A stretch of DNA of 64,000 bases from Cepaea nemoralis. Taxonomy: Eukaryota > Mollusca > Gastropoda > Stylommatophora > Helicidae. Positions 54,294 to 64,000 of this stretch are shown piece by piece; position 1 is the stretch's first letter; each line of letters opens with the position of its first letter. Where the stretch lies: NCBI GenBank assembly GCA_014155875.1, contig JACEFZ010013234.1:1-64000 (forward strand), given 5' to 3'. The notes below the pieces were generated by a model that saw only the letters and a list, made by a program, of their open reading frames with translations, made no database searches and was not told the origin of the DNA. The position numbers were made by a program, and so were the translations under genes.

Positions 54294-55007
54294 CTAAACC
54301 TTCCCAAATGTATTTTGAAGGGTGATGATCCTAAAGCCGCTAAGCTTTGAATGATCCTTGAATGGTTTTGGGAGAGGGATGAGATATCTGTGTACCCAAT
54401 CCTGCGGTACTGATGCTGTCCTAATTCTCTGGTTAAAGCAGTCGGTCATCTCCTTCAGGTCTACATCGCTCACAACCTTCATGTGGCCATATCTAACACC
54501 ATCGGGCCCTGGTGCCGTGTCTTTTGCCTTTTTCAAAATATGTTTAACATCTTCAACCCGTATGATGTCTTCATAATGCATATTCTTCATGGTGCCAGAT
54601 AACTCCTCTCTAACTGCATCCCTGGTATCCGCATCATTATGATTGGTCTGCTCTAAAAATCTCTGGAGAAACGCCTCCCCTTTCTCTTTGTCTGTTGTCA
54701 CGCGCACACCATCCTCTCTATAAATTGTTCCCACTGTCATAGGCCAATCTTTTCTTTGCAATTGTCTGTGCAGTTTCCGGAATTTTCGCAGTGTTTTATC
54801 ACCTCCAATCTTCTTCATAAAACATTCCCATCTTACTTCTTGGCCTCTGCAGCACAGCGCTTGAAAGCCTCCACCTTGTCTTTCTTGACATTTTCCGCGG
54901 TGTCTACTTCCTCTCGTGAGCTTAGGGGTGTCTGTCACACTTTCCTTAGCTGCTTCACTGCAGCTCTCTTTGCTTTCCAGGCATTGTCTACTTCTGGTGT
55001 CAACCAT
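54294..55007 (-). pseudogene. I-type LINE, RT N-terminal part
   Basis: AKDTAPGPDGVRYGHMKVV, PQDWVHRYLIPLPKPFKDH and GFRIITLQNTFGKV. The frame changes at about 54,300; the next stretch (54,060-54,260) holds EAWGATRQ and a shifted motif A region (DLEDAYN in another frame). Confidence 0.85.
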
Positions 55008-55728
55008 GGGGACTGCAAAAAAGGAGTTTTAACAGTCATGTTGCATGCCCCCTGTCTGAGGCGTCCAAGAAGGCTGTCGGTCCACTCATACCGGAAGGTC
55101 TTGCGCGCTCTCCCAGCCTTAACTTTCCTGGATTTAGATATCAGGACTGAGCATGGCATGTGATCACTCCCATTGTCATTCAAAACAGTCCACTTTACAT
55201 CAAGGACTGATGACCTGGAGACAAGTGCCAAGTCAATAGCAGTGTCTGCATCGCCAGGACTCATTGCCATTCTAGTCGGCCTACCATCATTTATGCAGAC
55301 CACATCGGAGTCCACCATGGCAACCGCAAGGGCAATTCTCTGTCGGTTTTCTCCACTTCTGCCCCAATCTATGTTCCTCGCATTGAAGTCTCCACATATG
55401 AGTAGCCTATCACCTGGTAATTCCTCCAATTCCTTAAGCCAGTCCCATTGTTCCTTTCTGACAAAACAGTCCACTGTGGCATATACATTTATGATGTCCC
55501 AGCTTAAGCCACCAATCTCCATTTGTATACCTGGACCTCTCTTGCACTGTGATTCCACTGGCTCAAGTAAAGTACCACATGCTTCACTCCTTTCTTCACC
55601 AGCAGACCTTGCCCATGTCTCTTCTGCCCAGTGGTGTTTATATAACTGGCGTACCCAGGGCAATGGTATTTGTCTGTATTTAACTCCTGAAGCATGACGA
55701 CATCAAAATCATATATTAGTCTCTCCAA
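54935..55728 (-). pseudogene. I-type LINE endonuclease
   Basis: Blocks MLQELNTDKYHC, VKKGVKHVVLYLSQW, GLSWDIINVYATVDCFVRKE, LLICGDFNARNIDWGRSG, DTAIDLALVS and NDNGSDHMPCSVLIS, an APE-type endonuclease. Two overlapping frames, joined near 55,600, cover it. Confidence 0.85.
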
Positions 55729-56060
55729 AACAGGACCTCTCTGCCTGGCACTACGTCAGCTCCAGTATCCCACTCTTACATGGTTGAAACCTAGTCTCTC
55801 CACTTTTCGTATTGTTCTCTTGCGCCTGCCTCCTATTTCTATGCCTTCTTCTCACACCATTTCCTCGCCTTCTCCTCCTCACTCTCTCTTCGCTAGCCTC
55901 TGAAAGATGTGTCAAGCGCAGAGCACGTGCTCCGTGGCTCCGGCGACGATTCCCGTGTTTAATTACATCCATAAGCAAAGTTTGGATATTGCTGGAAATA
56001 ACCGGTCACCCTAGCATTGCCTGCTTACTAGGGAAGGGGCAAGGGATGTCCCTCAGGAGT

Positions 56061-56419
56061 CCATACGCCTGGCGCCGCCCCGCCGCATACCAGACGTTCC
56101 ACGTTCACGACCAGCTAACCCGTGGCCATTCAGTCCTCGGCACGTCGGTCCCTTAAACTTGGGGGTTTATAATTGGAGTATTCCATCTCCTAGATTGGCC
56201 GCTGTAATAGCTAACGGGCCCAATCTACCCCGGGGCAAGAGGTTCCAGCGCCTCATTCCTGGCGAACACAGTAGATACATGTATACGGGGAACAAAACCA
56301 ATGTCATACAATATCTATCAAATAGTACATATTTAAAGTCACCACACAATGGAAACATAACTCTCGCCCGTAGATAGTTGAGCGCCAAACAAAGCAGTCA
56401 TGGCATCAGTAATCTGGTT
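56061..56419. other. No recognised gene
   Basis: Possibly the extreme 5' leader of the I-type LINE up to about 56,160. The rest is unassigned. Confidence 0.35.
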
Positions 56420-57620
56420 AACTACATACGTTGAGCTCTGCAGTACAACAGCTGACGGTACTGCAGTGACCAGATCACACACTGACACAACCAGGACAAA
56501 ACACATGACTTCTGTCGTATGTCAATAGACGAGGTGGAATTTATAAATTAGCCTTGTGTGTTTTAAAGCCAAATATTCTAGCTAAAGTGCATTTAGATCT
56601 TGTAACCGGCAGCTTGGGTGCATTGGAGGTTCGCTTGGAAGTTGTAACCAGAGTTTCATTCAGAATGTCCAGATGTTGTATCATGGACTTGTCATCGAAC
56701 ATGCTCATCTCTCGGATGGCGCCCAGGACTTTCCCAAAGGAGTAGATTCTGAACATTGGCAGGAATTTTATATCCAGGATCTTACATAGATCGGAATATT
56801 GCTGACAGTCCACTGCCGCAATTGGATCGCTGTCTTGATGCCGTGCCGCCTTTGTTGAAATTGGCTTTGGGTGCGTCAGTTTGGGCGTTGAGTGGATCGT
56901 AAAACATAATCATTGCCAGATCCTTGTATTTGACAAAGGCATGAAAGTTATCATCGTCCAGCCCAAACACTTTCTGACCGTCAAAGAAAACATCATAGGA
57001 AAGGACCGGATCTTTATCTTCTAGAGTTGAGTGACCTAGAATTGATTGTTGACCTGGGCGTAAAGGTTCATCGTAGACAAATTGTTCATCACCACTTTTT
57101 CCCTCTAGATCTTGGAGGAGTTGAAGGAATGGCTATAGCGTCGTATGTGTTTTCATCGGCCGGTACAGTGCTGCTCAAGTTCCCATATATCGAGCTACTT
57201 TCTGGGGCGGAGTATCTTAAGGGTGGTAAATCCACATGTACGCTGCCTCGAAATTCTGGAGTCAAGGTCCATGTGCCGGGATAGTTCGAGTAAATGCTCT
57301 TGTCAGGGTCTGGCTTAGGGGGTCTCGGGGGAGGCATGTTATGGGTATGTGACTAGCGTCTGCTTGAGAGTTTCTGGTGGTTATTTCAGGGAGAAACTTC
57401 TCACAGATGTGGTGTTGTTGTGACTAAATTTCGACACGTAATTGTTCTTACGTAACTTACACGATCCTGCATGCCGTTGATTTCATTACTTAGATTTGAC
57501 ATTGAACCGCCAAGTTAGGACGCGATTCCATTTTCCATTTCTTCAGCGTGCGATGCCCTTCTGCTCATAGTCTTCTCCACTATCGATCGTGCCCATTTTT
57601 CCTCCTCTTGCTGTATCGTC
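56420..57620 (-). pseudogene. Thioredoxin-fold (PDI-like) gene, decayed copy
   Basis: Minus strand. An upstream exon (57,620-57,461) encodes QQEEEKWARSIVEKTMSRRA and SNLSNEINGMQDR, with one in-frame TAA at about 57,514, and ends at CGT|GTAAGT. The next exon starts near 57,355 (SHTHNMPPPRPPKPDPDKS). It runs through KVFGLDDDNFHAFVKYKDLA, MIMFYDPLNAQTDAPK, AAVDCQQYSDLCKILDI and FLPMFRIYSFGK to a stop at 56,541. The FYAPWCGHCK-type site of PDI domains is replaced by FYDPLNAQTD, so no CxxC. Two one-base shifts (an A-run near 57,087; AAAGGCGG near 56,850) break it. Kept introns argue against a processed copy. Confidence 0.65.
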
Positions 57621-57708
57621 CCTTGTCATATCAATAAAGTCTTTCATTCAACTACTGATGTTAGAATCCCGGTGTTATCCTTCTAAACGTGCTCCTTCCT
57701 TCATGTTG

Positions 57709-57935
57709 TCAAACGTTCTCTTTTAATGTTGTCAAACTTTCTTCTCTATAGAAACGTAGTTCCCCTGTGACGTCATATAGCAACATTTGTATTCCTACGC
57801 TACTCGGTGATTCTCTATATTTGTCTACCACACTTTTTGTATCCACTTTTAACCCATTGACTCTTGCCTCGAACGCTACGTGGCAATATCTACCTCCAAC
57901 GACATACATGGAACACACTCCAGCTGCCAGAACTC
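57709..57935 (-). other. Unassigned open frame, possibly an exon
   Basis: About 70 codons (MCSMYVVGGRYCHVAFEARV, DVTGELRFYREESLT) downstream of a CTGGCAG acceptor-like site. Codon use looks protein-like. I do not recognise a family. It lies upstream of, and in the same strand as, the thioredoxin-fold pseudogene and could be another exon of it. Confidence 0.3.
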
Positions 57936-58050
57936 ATACAGGAACAAGAACATAGAGCTTATCCAAGACTGGTTATCGCGTGAGATGACGAAATATGACC
58001 TCCCACGCTTATCGGCATGGCACACGATGATGATAAATAATACTTACTTT
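57936..58050 (+). mobile_element. RTE-like LINE, extreme 3' end
   Basis: Matches 38,945-39,035 (ACAAGAACATAGAGCT, GAGATGACGAAATATGACC, CCACGCTTATCGGCAT) and ends in GATGATGATAA. About 115 bp, a very short 5'-truncated insertion. Confidence 0.75.
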
Positions 58051-58261
58051 TCGCAAAAGAAGTCGCTCCGTGCACATAGCACAAGAGAGCGCAGAACACA
58101 AAAAGGGAGATCATGTAGGAGCGCATGCTTGTTGTTGTTGTCTGAGAAGGGACATAATAGACACACATTATAACTGAAGCACATTAAACACGCATCACCT
58201 GTATAATCCATGAACAGAGTGTGACATGTAAATATAAGTGTTTACAAGTTTACATATTTGG

Positions 58262-59462
58262 AATCTTTATTCATTTTCCTATGGATCCATGCTCTGCCTA
58301 AGATACACAAGCCAAACAACCCAGGCAGACCTATTGTCTCGACCTGCACTTGTCCTACTGAACGGATTTCAGAGTTTTTGGACAGCATATTTCAGCCTTT
58401 GGTTGCCAATTTCCCTCGAATATCAAGGACACCAACGAAGCTATCTCTATGTTTGACTCCATCAGATTCAAATCCTCTTCTCGGTACCACACCTTCACTT
58501 TAGATGTGACTTCACTCAATACATCCATTCCTCACTCTGACAGTCTTAAAAGCCTTGGAATATTTCTTAGACAAAAGGCACGGCCCCCCATAGCCACCGG
58601 ACCATTGCTGCGACACGCAGAGTTAGTCCTTAACCTCATTCATTTGAGTTTAATGGGGACTATTTTGACTAGATTTGCTGGGTGTCCATGGGTACTAAGA
58701 TGGGTCCTAGTTATGTCTGCCTCTTAATGGGCTATCTGGAGCACCAAGTATGGAGTTAATACACCGGTAGGCTCCTGGAGCTCTACAGGAGATACATCGA
58801 TGACTGCTTTGGTGTTTCAGACATGCCCTTGTCTAACATTCCAGAACTTCATTGCCCTTTTATCCGACTTTCATCCCAGTATCAGACTCACCTCCACCAT
58901 TTCTTCGTCGACCGTCAACTTCTTAGACCTAACAGTCTCTTTAGGTTCCGCGGGTCTGTGCACGTCGGTTTATTATAAACCAACTGACTCGCACGCATTC
59001 CTTCACTAAACCTCCTCCCATTCTCCCTCATGTAAGGGTTCTATTCCTTACTCCCAACTGTTACGTCTCAGACGGCTTTGTCGGGATAATAACGACTTCC
59101 ACCAAAAAGCCCACGAAATGCTGGATTTCTTCCGCCTTCGCAGCTATCCTGAGAATGTTCTGTTTACAGCTCTTCACCGCTGCCAGTCTATCAGTAGTGC
59201 TGAGGCTCTCTCCTCCAGGCCGAAACCACGAAATAATAGACCTGTTCTCTCACTAACCTACCATCCCCACAATATTGCTGCCAGGAATATCCTCCTGAGA
59301 CATCTATGCATTCTCCAGGCGGACCCGATCACTCGCGATGTCTTCTCAGAGGTCCCCCCTGGTGGCGTACAGCGGGATCATAACCTCAGGGATGTGCTGG
59401 TCCATAGCAGTTTACCCCAACCTCACAAGTCTCTTCCTGGCACGGTGGCTTGTCTTCGATCG
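58262..59462 (+). pseudogene. Penelope-like RT
   Basis: Blocks in order: LPKIHKPNNPGRPIVSTCTC, ERISEFLDSIFQPLV, FTLDVTSLNTSIPHSDSL (motif A), RYIDDCFGV (catalytic RYIDD, about 58,788), TVNFLDLTVSLG, VYYKPTDSHAFLH and the thumb LSLTYHPHNIAARNIL. RPIVS and YIDD in this arrangement are diagnostic of Penelope-like RTs, not LINEs. Frameshifts split it at least four times; the N-terminus is missing. Confidence 0.9.
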
Positions 59463-61008
59463 GGATGGGAGATGTATGTGTGTGTGAGGGATGTGTGTGT
59501 GTGTGTGGGGGGGGGGGGGATATTTGGGAGGATTATTGGAAGTATGTGGGTGTTGGTGGGTTGGGGGTGTGGGCAGGGAATGTGTATTTGGGTGGGTGAA
59601 TGGGTGTGTAGGAGATTGTGTGGATTGGGGATGAGTGTGTAATGGGTGTGGGGGATGAGTGTGGGGGTGTCTGTGAATGGGATATGTATGTGTGGGTGCG
59701 AGTGTGTGAGTGTGGATGGGGTAAGTGTGAGTGGGTGGAGGATGTATGTGTGGGTGGTGAGGATATTTGTAGGTGGGGGATGTGTGGGTCGGTGGGGAGA
59801 TGTGTGAGTGGGTGAGAGATGTGTGGGCGGGGATGTGTATGAGGAATGCATGTGGGGGATGTGTGTGGGGGGAATTTGTTTATGGGTGGAGTTTTGTGTG
59901 GGAGGGGAGATGTGTGAGAGGTAGGGGAGGTGTGGGATGTGCAGGTGGATGATGGATGTATGTGAGGATGGGGAATGTATGTTTGGCTGGCTGGTTGGGG
60001 TGTGTGTGGGTGGGAGGGTAGATGAGAGATGCATGTGTTGATGGGCGGGTGGGTGATGTGTGGGTGTGAGTGGTTGATGGATGAGTACGTGAGTGGGTGG
60101 ATGTGTGTGAGAGATGAGTGTATGGTTGGGGGTGTGTGTGTTTGTGGGAAGATGTGTGTGAGCGGCGTATGTGTGTGGGGTATATGTGGGTGGTGGGGTG
60201 TGTGTGGGTGGGAAGTGTGTTTTTGGGTGTTTATGGGTGGGGGATATGTGTGGGCAGGTGGGGAGATGTGTTTGTGGGTGGGGATGTGTGTATAGGTGGG
60301 GGATGTGTAGTTGAGAGGTGGCGGATATTGGGTGGGTGAGTGGGTGTAGGTTGGCTGATGTGTGTGTGGGTGGGTGGTGAAAATTGTGAGTGTGAGGGTG
60401 CGGGATGTATGTGTGGATAGGTGCGGGATGTGTGGGTTGACGGGGGTATGTTTGTGTGGTTTTGTGATGTGTGTTTTGCTGGGTGGTTGCGGGTGTGTGG
60501 TGGAGAATATGTGGGTGGGTGTGTGCGTGTCGGTTATGGGATGGGTGGGGGATGTATGTGTGGGTGGGGAAATGTGTGTGGGTGGGGGATCAGTGGGTGG
60601 GTGGCGGCATGTATGTTTGCCTGAGTCTGTGTGAGTGCGTGGAGGTATGTGTGGGTGGGTGGGGTGTGGTGGGTGGGGGATGTGTGGGTGTCTGAGGGAT
60701 GTGTGGGTGGCTGCGGGGTGTGAGGGTGGATGGGGGATGTGTCTCACAACATTGCAATATGCACTGTTTATGTTTACAACTTTCATTTGACAATGTTTTT
60801 CCCCCATGTGAATGTACCATGCGTAATATGCATTGTTTATGCTTACAAAATCCATTTGACAATGTTTTTTTTCCTTATGTAAATGTAACATGCACATTTG
60901 ATGAATGAAAGATGAGTGATCGGAAGGGCCGAATGTAAGACGGGCCTGCGTGCCCAATTTGTTACCCTTTTAAAATAAAGTTTGTTCGTTCGTTCATTCG
61001 TTCGTTCG
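59463..61008 (+). mobile_element. CR1/L2-like LINE 3' module with GT-rich body, copy 3
   Basis: About 1.27 kb of GATGTGTGGGTGGG-type sequence with a G-run at 59,507-59,519. Then come a short duplicated tail segment (CATTTGACAATG twice, about 60,783 and 60,854), GACGGGCCTGCGTGCCCAAT (60,940-60,959), AAAATAAAG and (TTCG)n. The host reading frame fixes both edges. At most TCG or TTCG could be a target duplication. Confidence 0.85.
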
Positions 61009-61440
61009 CTTTGTAAGACCTAGCCACATGCATTTCAAACCCAGAGTCTGGCATTTCCTAAGAAGACTTTCTACATCCGTGAGGGTTTCTCATGCACGAG
61101 TCGCAACGTTATCTATGTGATTACTTGCACACGTTGTGACATGAGATATATCGGAGGAATAGATCTACGTCTGGCTGGCAGATTTAGCAACACTTTTCTG
61201 ATATCAACAGTGGAACCCAGAAACCAGTATACATGCACTTCAACAGTCCTGACCACTGTGGCGTGGCTGACATACAGGTCACGGAGATCAAATCGTGGGT
61301 ATCCCACGAACGGGATCGTAAGACATTGGAAAACCGTCTCATCTTCCAGCTGGGTTCACTCTCTCCTCACGGCCTCAGTGTCCAGCAAAGTTTCATTTAA
61401 CTTCCTAACCCCCACCCTCTCCTACCCCCTAGTTTACAGT
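61006..61440 (+). pseudogene. Penelope-like GIY-YIG endonuclease
   Basis: SCTSRNVIYVITCTRCDMRY and IGG form the zinc-pair/GIY-YIG core (VIYVITC..C...YIG). Frameshifted afterwards: HFNSPDHCGVADIQVTEI, DRKTLENRLIFQLGSL and SPHGLSVQQSFI before a stop at about 61,400. These are the conserved H, E and closing blocks of Penelope endonucleases. Confidence 0.9.
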
Positions 61441-61509
61441 CCACTAAAAAGGTAGTATCATGTCCTTTGCAAGAAGTCACAGTCAACCCCAGCATTATTT
61501 TTGCTGTTT

Positions 61510-61824
61510 GGGATTTCTTAGCAGGTTGAGTCCAGTGGTCTGTAATTGTTTTCTGAGCGACCGGCACTCATGCCCTTCTGTGAGGACTAACGCAATGGCT
61601 ATCTGCGTCCAGATCGCCCGCAGATGTGTTTCGAACGTGGAGTGAGAAATTGCGAACTGTGTCCGTGACATTTTCGCCAATCCAATTTTCCCATTCCGCT
61701 CACATGGGCGTCTCTCCACCTCTACCCCCTTCCCGCCTATCGTCCCGCCGGGTGGCTTAGCCAATATCCGAGCTTCTGACGGTATTGACCTTTGACCCGT
61801 AGACCATACATCCGGTCCATACAG
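61510..61824 (-). mobile_element. Degenerate tRNA-SINE
   Basis: Minus strand: B box GTTCGAAAC, then GCCGGTCGCTCAGAAAACAA and CTGCTAAGAAATCC, the same core as at 38,181-38,368. The A-box region is poorly preserved and the middle differs. Confidence 0.65.
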
Positions 61825-62375
61825 TTGAGTTGAGTTAAAAACCGACATCAGTGCACTCAGGACATTCCCATACGTGGTCAGTCCCCTCGTTTAACAGCCA
61901 GCGAAGAGTCATACTACTAATTGTTCCCACCGCTGTCTGATTAAAAGTTCTCCTGGTCTTCCCTCTCAGTTTTGAGATTCTTCCAGAACCCCCCCCCCCC
62001 CCCGCAATCTCATTCTTTCCACATACGGGTTCTCAATCTGTTCCCTCATCTTCTCCACCTGGTCCCACAAGCGCACAACCACCTCCCCCTTGTCCATAGG
62101 CAAGATACCACCAAGAGGTGCATTCCCTGCCAGCCTATCAGCATGTTAATTCCCCCGTACACCCGCATGGCCATGGCAAAATATCCGTACAATTCTCACA
62201 ATTTGCGACCTCTGAAGCGACGAGAGCCATTCTACACGAAACATTCCTTTCTCCACCTTGCTAAGCATATTCTTTGAATCCGTAATGAACACAGCGTGTG
62301 TTGCAGTTGTCTCCTCTAGTTGTTTGTTCTGTGCTGACGAAGGCTTTGGCCGCAACGTCCAGTTTGTTTCTTGTA
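61825..62375 (-). mobile_element. I-type LINE RNase H fragment
   Basis: Minus strand: VFITDSKNMLSKVEKGMFR, VEWLSSLQRSQIV and HGHAGVRGN, then (after a stop) the LRWLL and VWECPECTDVG C-terminus. Ends with the GAACCGACATC-type 3' end and a (TCAAC)n tail (61,823-61,836). RT is missing. Confidence 0.82.
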
Positions 62376-62407
62376 ATCATGTTTCAGTAAAGCTCACAAT
62401 CTAATTC

Positions 62408-62468
62408 TCGTTTTTTTTTTTTGGGGGGGGGGTGGGCGGGGGTGGGGGGGGGGGGGGTGGGGGTGATT
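62408..62468. repeat. T-run plus G-rich low-complexity tract
   Basis: T13 then about 50 bp of G runs broken by T, C and A; potential G-quadruplex on the + strand. Confidence 0.9.
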
Positions 62469-62479
62469 CATTCACGGTC

Positions 62480-62885
62480 ATTAATTTTTGCATGTGATTG
62501 TTATGAAATTCTTTGCGTTCTGTGCAGGCAAGGTAGACAACCAAAAATGCAGCAATAGAAAAACATTCATTTACACTGTCCTCTGTATCTGGTATGTCCA
62601 CTGTGTGCTTGCAAACATGCTTGGCAGTGGCTCTGCGTGGAACGAAGTCTCTGACGGAAATTCCAGGGAATCAAGTCCCATTCCAGTGTAGGAGCAGCTT
62701 TGAGCTGTAGCAGATTAGCTGCAAAACCTTGCCTGTAGACTCTACGTCCAAGCTCGTCTCACAGATGTTCTGTAGGGGACATATCTGGTGATAGGGCAGG
62801 CCAATCAATTGTCACATGTTCTGCTGCTTTAAATATTGCTGCGTAATGCACGCGGTTTGCGCAAGTGCGTTATCCGACTGGAGAA
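62480..62885 (-). pseudogene. Tc1-like transposase C-terminal remnant
   Basis: Minus strand: LQSDNALAQTA, TQQYLKQQNM, a W-P-A-L-S-P-D-M block in a shifted frame, DELGR, and finally AHSGHTRY. These follow the Tc1 order F/LQQDN, WPARSPD.NPIE, CxxAxGGHT. A different copy from 29,730-30,345, with an overlapping region. Confidence 0.8.
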
Positions 62886-63440
62886 GCTGCAATTTACATC
62901 CCCAAGTCAAGGACGAGAAGTAAACATTTTAGTCCAACTAATTAAAAGAAATTAACGTTAGCACAAAATGTGTAATGTTTAATTCTATGCTAAATTAGTA
63001 CTGCTGTATGGATCAGAGACACGAAGAACAACCAAAGCGATTATAAATAAACTACAAACATCCACTAATTAGTGCCTGCAAAGAAATTGAAGAAATAAGA
63101 TGATATGCCAGAATCAGCAGCGTGGAACTCATGGAGAGAACTAGACAAATCCCGGTGAACCACGGAGAGAACTAGACAAAAACCAGTGAACCAAGAGGTG
63201 AGGAAAAGACGCTGGCGCCGGATAGGCCATACATTGAGAAATCCTGAGAATAGTTTAAAAAGAAAGAGTTATATCTGGAACTCACAGGGCACAATACACA
63301 GGGAGGTCTAAAAACAAGGAGAAGGGCTGTGGAAACAGAAATGAATAATGTGTGGAGATACCCCAGAGATTTGGATATAGCACGGAAGATACAAAGGCAA
63401 AATAGTTGTAACAAGTATAATTCCAGATATAACAGTAGTA
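62886..63440 (+). mobile_element. LINE C-terminal fragment
   Basis: VLLYGSETRRTTKAIINKLQ, RTRQIPVN (twice), QEVRKRRWRRIGHTLRNPEN and SYIWNSQGTIHREV, then a degenerate end. Same family as 31,640-32,425. Confidence 0.78.
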
Positions 63441-63499
63441 TGTCATGTGGTATTTACACCCCAAATAAGGATCCGGATCCTTCTCGTGACGTAGTATTT

Positions 63500-63790
63500 G
63501 ACTATATAAAAGTCATGATCCTATGCTCACCAAACCGGACCCTTTTCCGACCACATTTTTGAAATGTTGGCGGGTATATTCTTGGGCCTGATTGTCACTT
63601 CCTTTTGACTACTTCCGGTTGACTTCCGGTCCCGGGGCGGGCGGCGGTGCGGCGGCGGACCGGCGCGAACCGGACGTCGTCACGCGAACCGGGGCGATCC
63701 CAACCGAGGTGAACCGAACGGCGCAGTGTGCCGTGTGCGGTGACCGAGCACGTAGTGTGATCGAGCGCCAGTCATGTAGATATCGAACCC
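63500..63790. promoter_or_regulatory. Promoter-like: TATA motif and CpG-dense segment
   Basis: TATATAAAAG at 63,503-63,512 with TGACGT 11 bp before it. Then 63,600-63,790 is GC-rich with many CpGs, two ACTTCCGG (ETS-type) sites (63,613-63,620 and 63,624-63,631) and GGGGCGGG (Sp1/KLF-type) at about 63,635. This contrasts with the AT-rich surroundings. Strand and target gene are not known. Confidence 0.4.
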
Positions 63791-63842
63791 TTCGATGAGG
63801 AGACCGAAAGTCAATATGACAGATTGGGAAAAAATAGTTTGG

Positions 63843-64000
63843 AACTACATACGTTGAGCTCTGCAGTACAACAGCTGACGGTACTGCAGTGACCAGATCA
63901 CACACTGACACAACCAGGACAACACACATGACTTCTGTCGATTGTCAATAGACGAGGTGGAATTTATAAATTAGCCTTGTGTTTTTAAAGCTAAATATTC
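63843..64000 (-). repeat. Second copy of the thioredoxin-fold gene's 3' end
   Basis: Matches 56,420-56,580 with a few differences (about 97% by eye), starting abruptly at AACTACATACG in both places. It includes the C-terminal codons, the stop and the 3' region. The rest of this copy lies beyond the window. Confidence 0.85.

Larger units (their letters stand above)
52579..56060 (-). mobile_element. I-type LINE, nearly complete but with RT core deleted
   Basis: Minus strand from a 5' leader (about 56,060; a leader match exists at 41,660-41,800) to the 3' end at 52,579. It encodes endonuclease, RT and RNase H over three frames. The segment from RT motif A to YADD is missing (near 54,080). Confidence 0.9.
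58262..61440 (+). mobile_element. Penelope-like retroelement, split by an insertion
   Basis: 5'-truncated. The RT part is 58,262-59,462 and the GIY-YIG endonuclease part is 61,006-61,440. The LINE module at 59,463-61,008 interrupts the linker at a Ser codon. Removing it gives ACLRS|LCKT in frame. Confidence 0.9.

Noticed and set aside
58262..61440. LINE or group II intron RT
   Set aside because: RPIVS, RYIDD and a downstream GIY-YIG domain identify a Penelope-like element.
63592..63929. Short Gly/Ala/Arg-rich frames on both strands
   Set aside because: GC-rich CpG segment lowers stop frequency; no domain seen, more likely regulatory DNA.

Overview
This is eukaryotic DNA, most likely from a lophotrochozoan invertebrate such as a mollusc. 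That placement is inference from the mix of transposon families and the sequence style; no marker fixes the species. Almost all of the 64 kb is transposable elements, nested inside one another and inside tandem-repeat arrays. No bacterial operon, CRISPR array, rRNA gene or intact tRNA gene was seen.

Three host loci can be supported. (1) Two consecutive exons of the major vault protein gene lie on the + strand (6,127-6,322 and 6,725-6,844). (2) Two exons of a small cysteine-rich protein with a von Willebrand type C (VWC) domain lie on the - strand (51,306-51,396 and 44,054-44,156). They splice in phase across a 7.1 kb intron full of transposons. (3) A decayed thioredoxin-fold gene lies on the - strand (56,420-57,620). 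A second copy of its 3' end enters at the right edge of the window (63,843-64,000).

Layout. 1-5,500: a ~38 bp minisatellite broken up by an I-type LINE (itself interrupted), an RNase H-LINE fragment and a tRNA-SINE. 6,100-7,460: vault-gene exons with intronic minisatellites. 7,460-9,330: an RTE-like LINE with an inverted 5' part. 9,780-15,355: microsatellite-bearing repeat, SINE, LINE fragments and a second minisatellite with an insertion. 15,356-29,520: a (TTAGTTATATAG)-type array split by two near-complete LINEs, each carrying a further nested LINE. 29,520-32,425: a mosaic of short LINE, Tc1 and SINE pieces. 32,440-39,020: an RTE-like LINE carrying a Tigger-type DNA transposon, a nearly intact 4.1 kb LINE and a SINE. 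39,400-44,780: microsatellites, a mariner-like MITE and several minisatellites. 44,785-52,580: the VWC-gene intron and its surroundings. 52,580-56,060: a second I-type LINE with its RT core deleted. 58,262-61,440: a Penelope-like retroelement, split by an insertion. 61,500-63,440: SINE, LINE and Tc1 pieces. 63,500-63,790: a TATA motif and a CpG-dense promoter-like segment.

The feature that stands out most is a mobile 3' LINE module of the CR1/L2 type. Its conserved tail (GGGCCTGCGTGCCC hairpin, AATAAA, then TTCG repeats) follows about 1.3 kb of almost C-free GT-rich repeat. Three copies sit in three unrelated hosts, and their GT-rich bodies line up with one another. A fourth, truncated copy at 17,356 keeps the end of the reverse transcriptase and so identifies the family. 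Flush junctions and target-site duplications let the order of many insertions be read directly.
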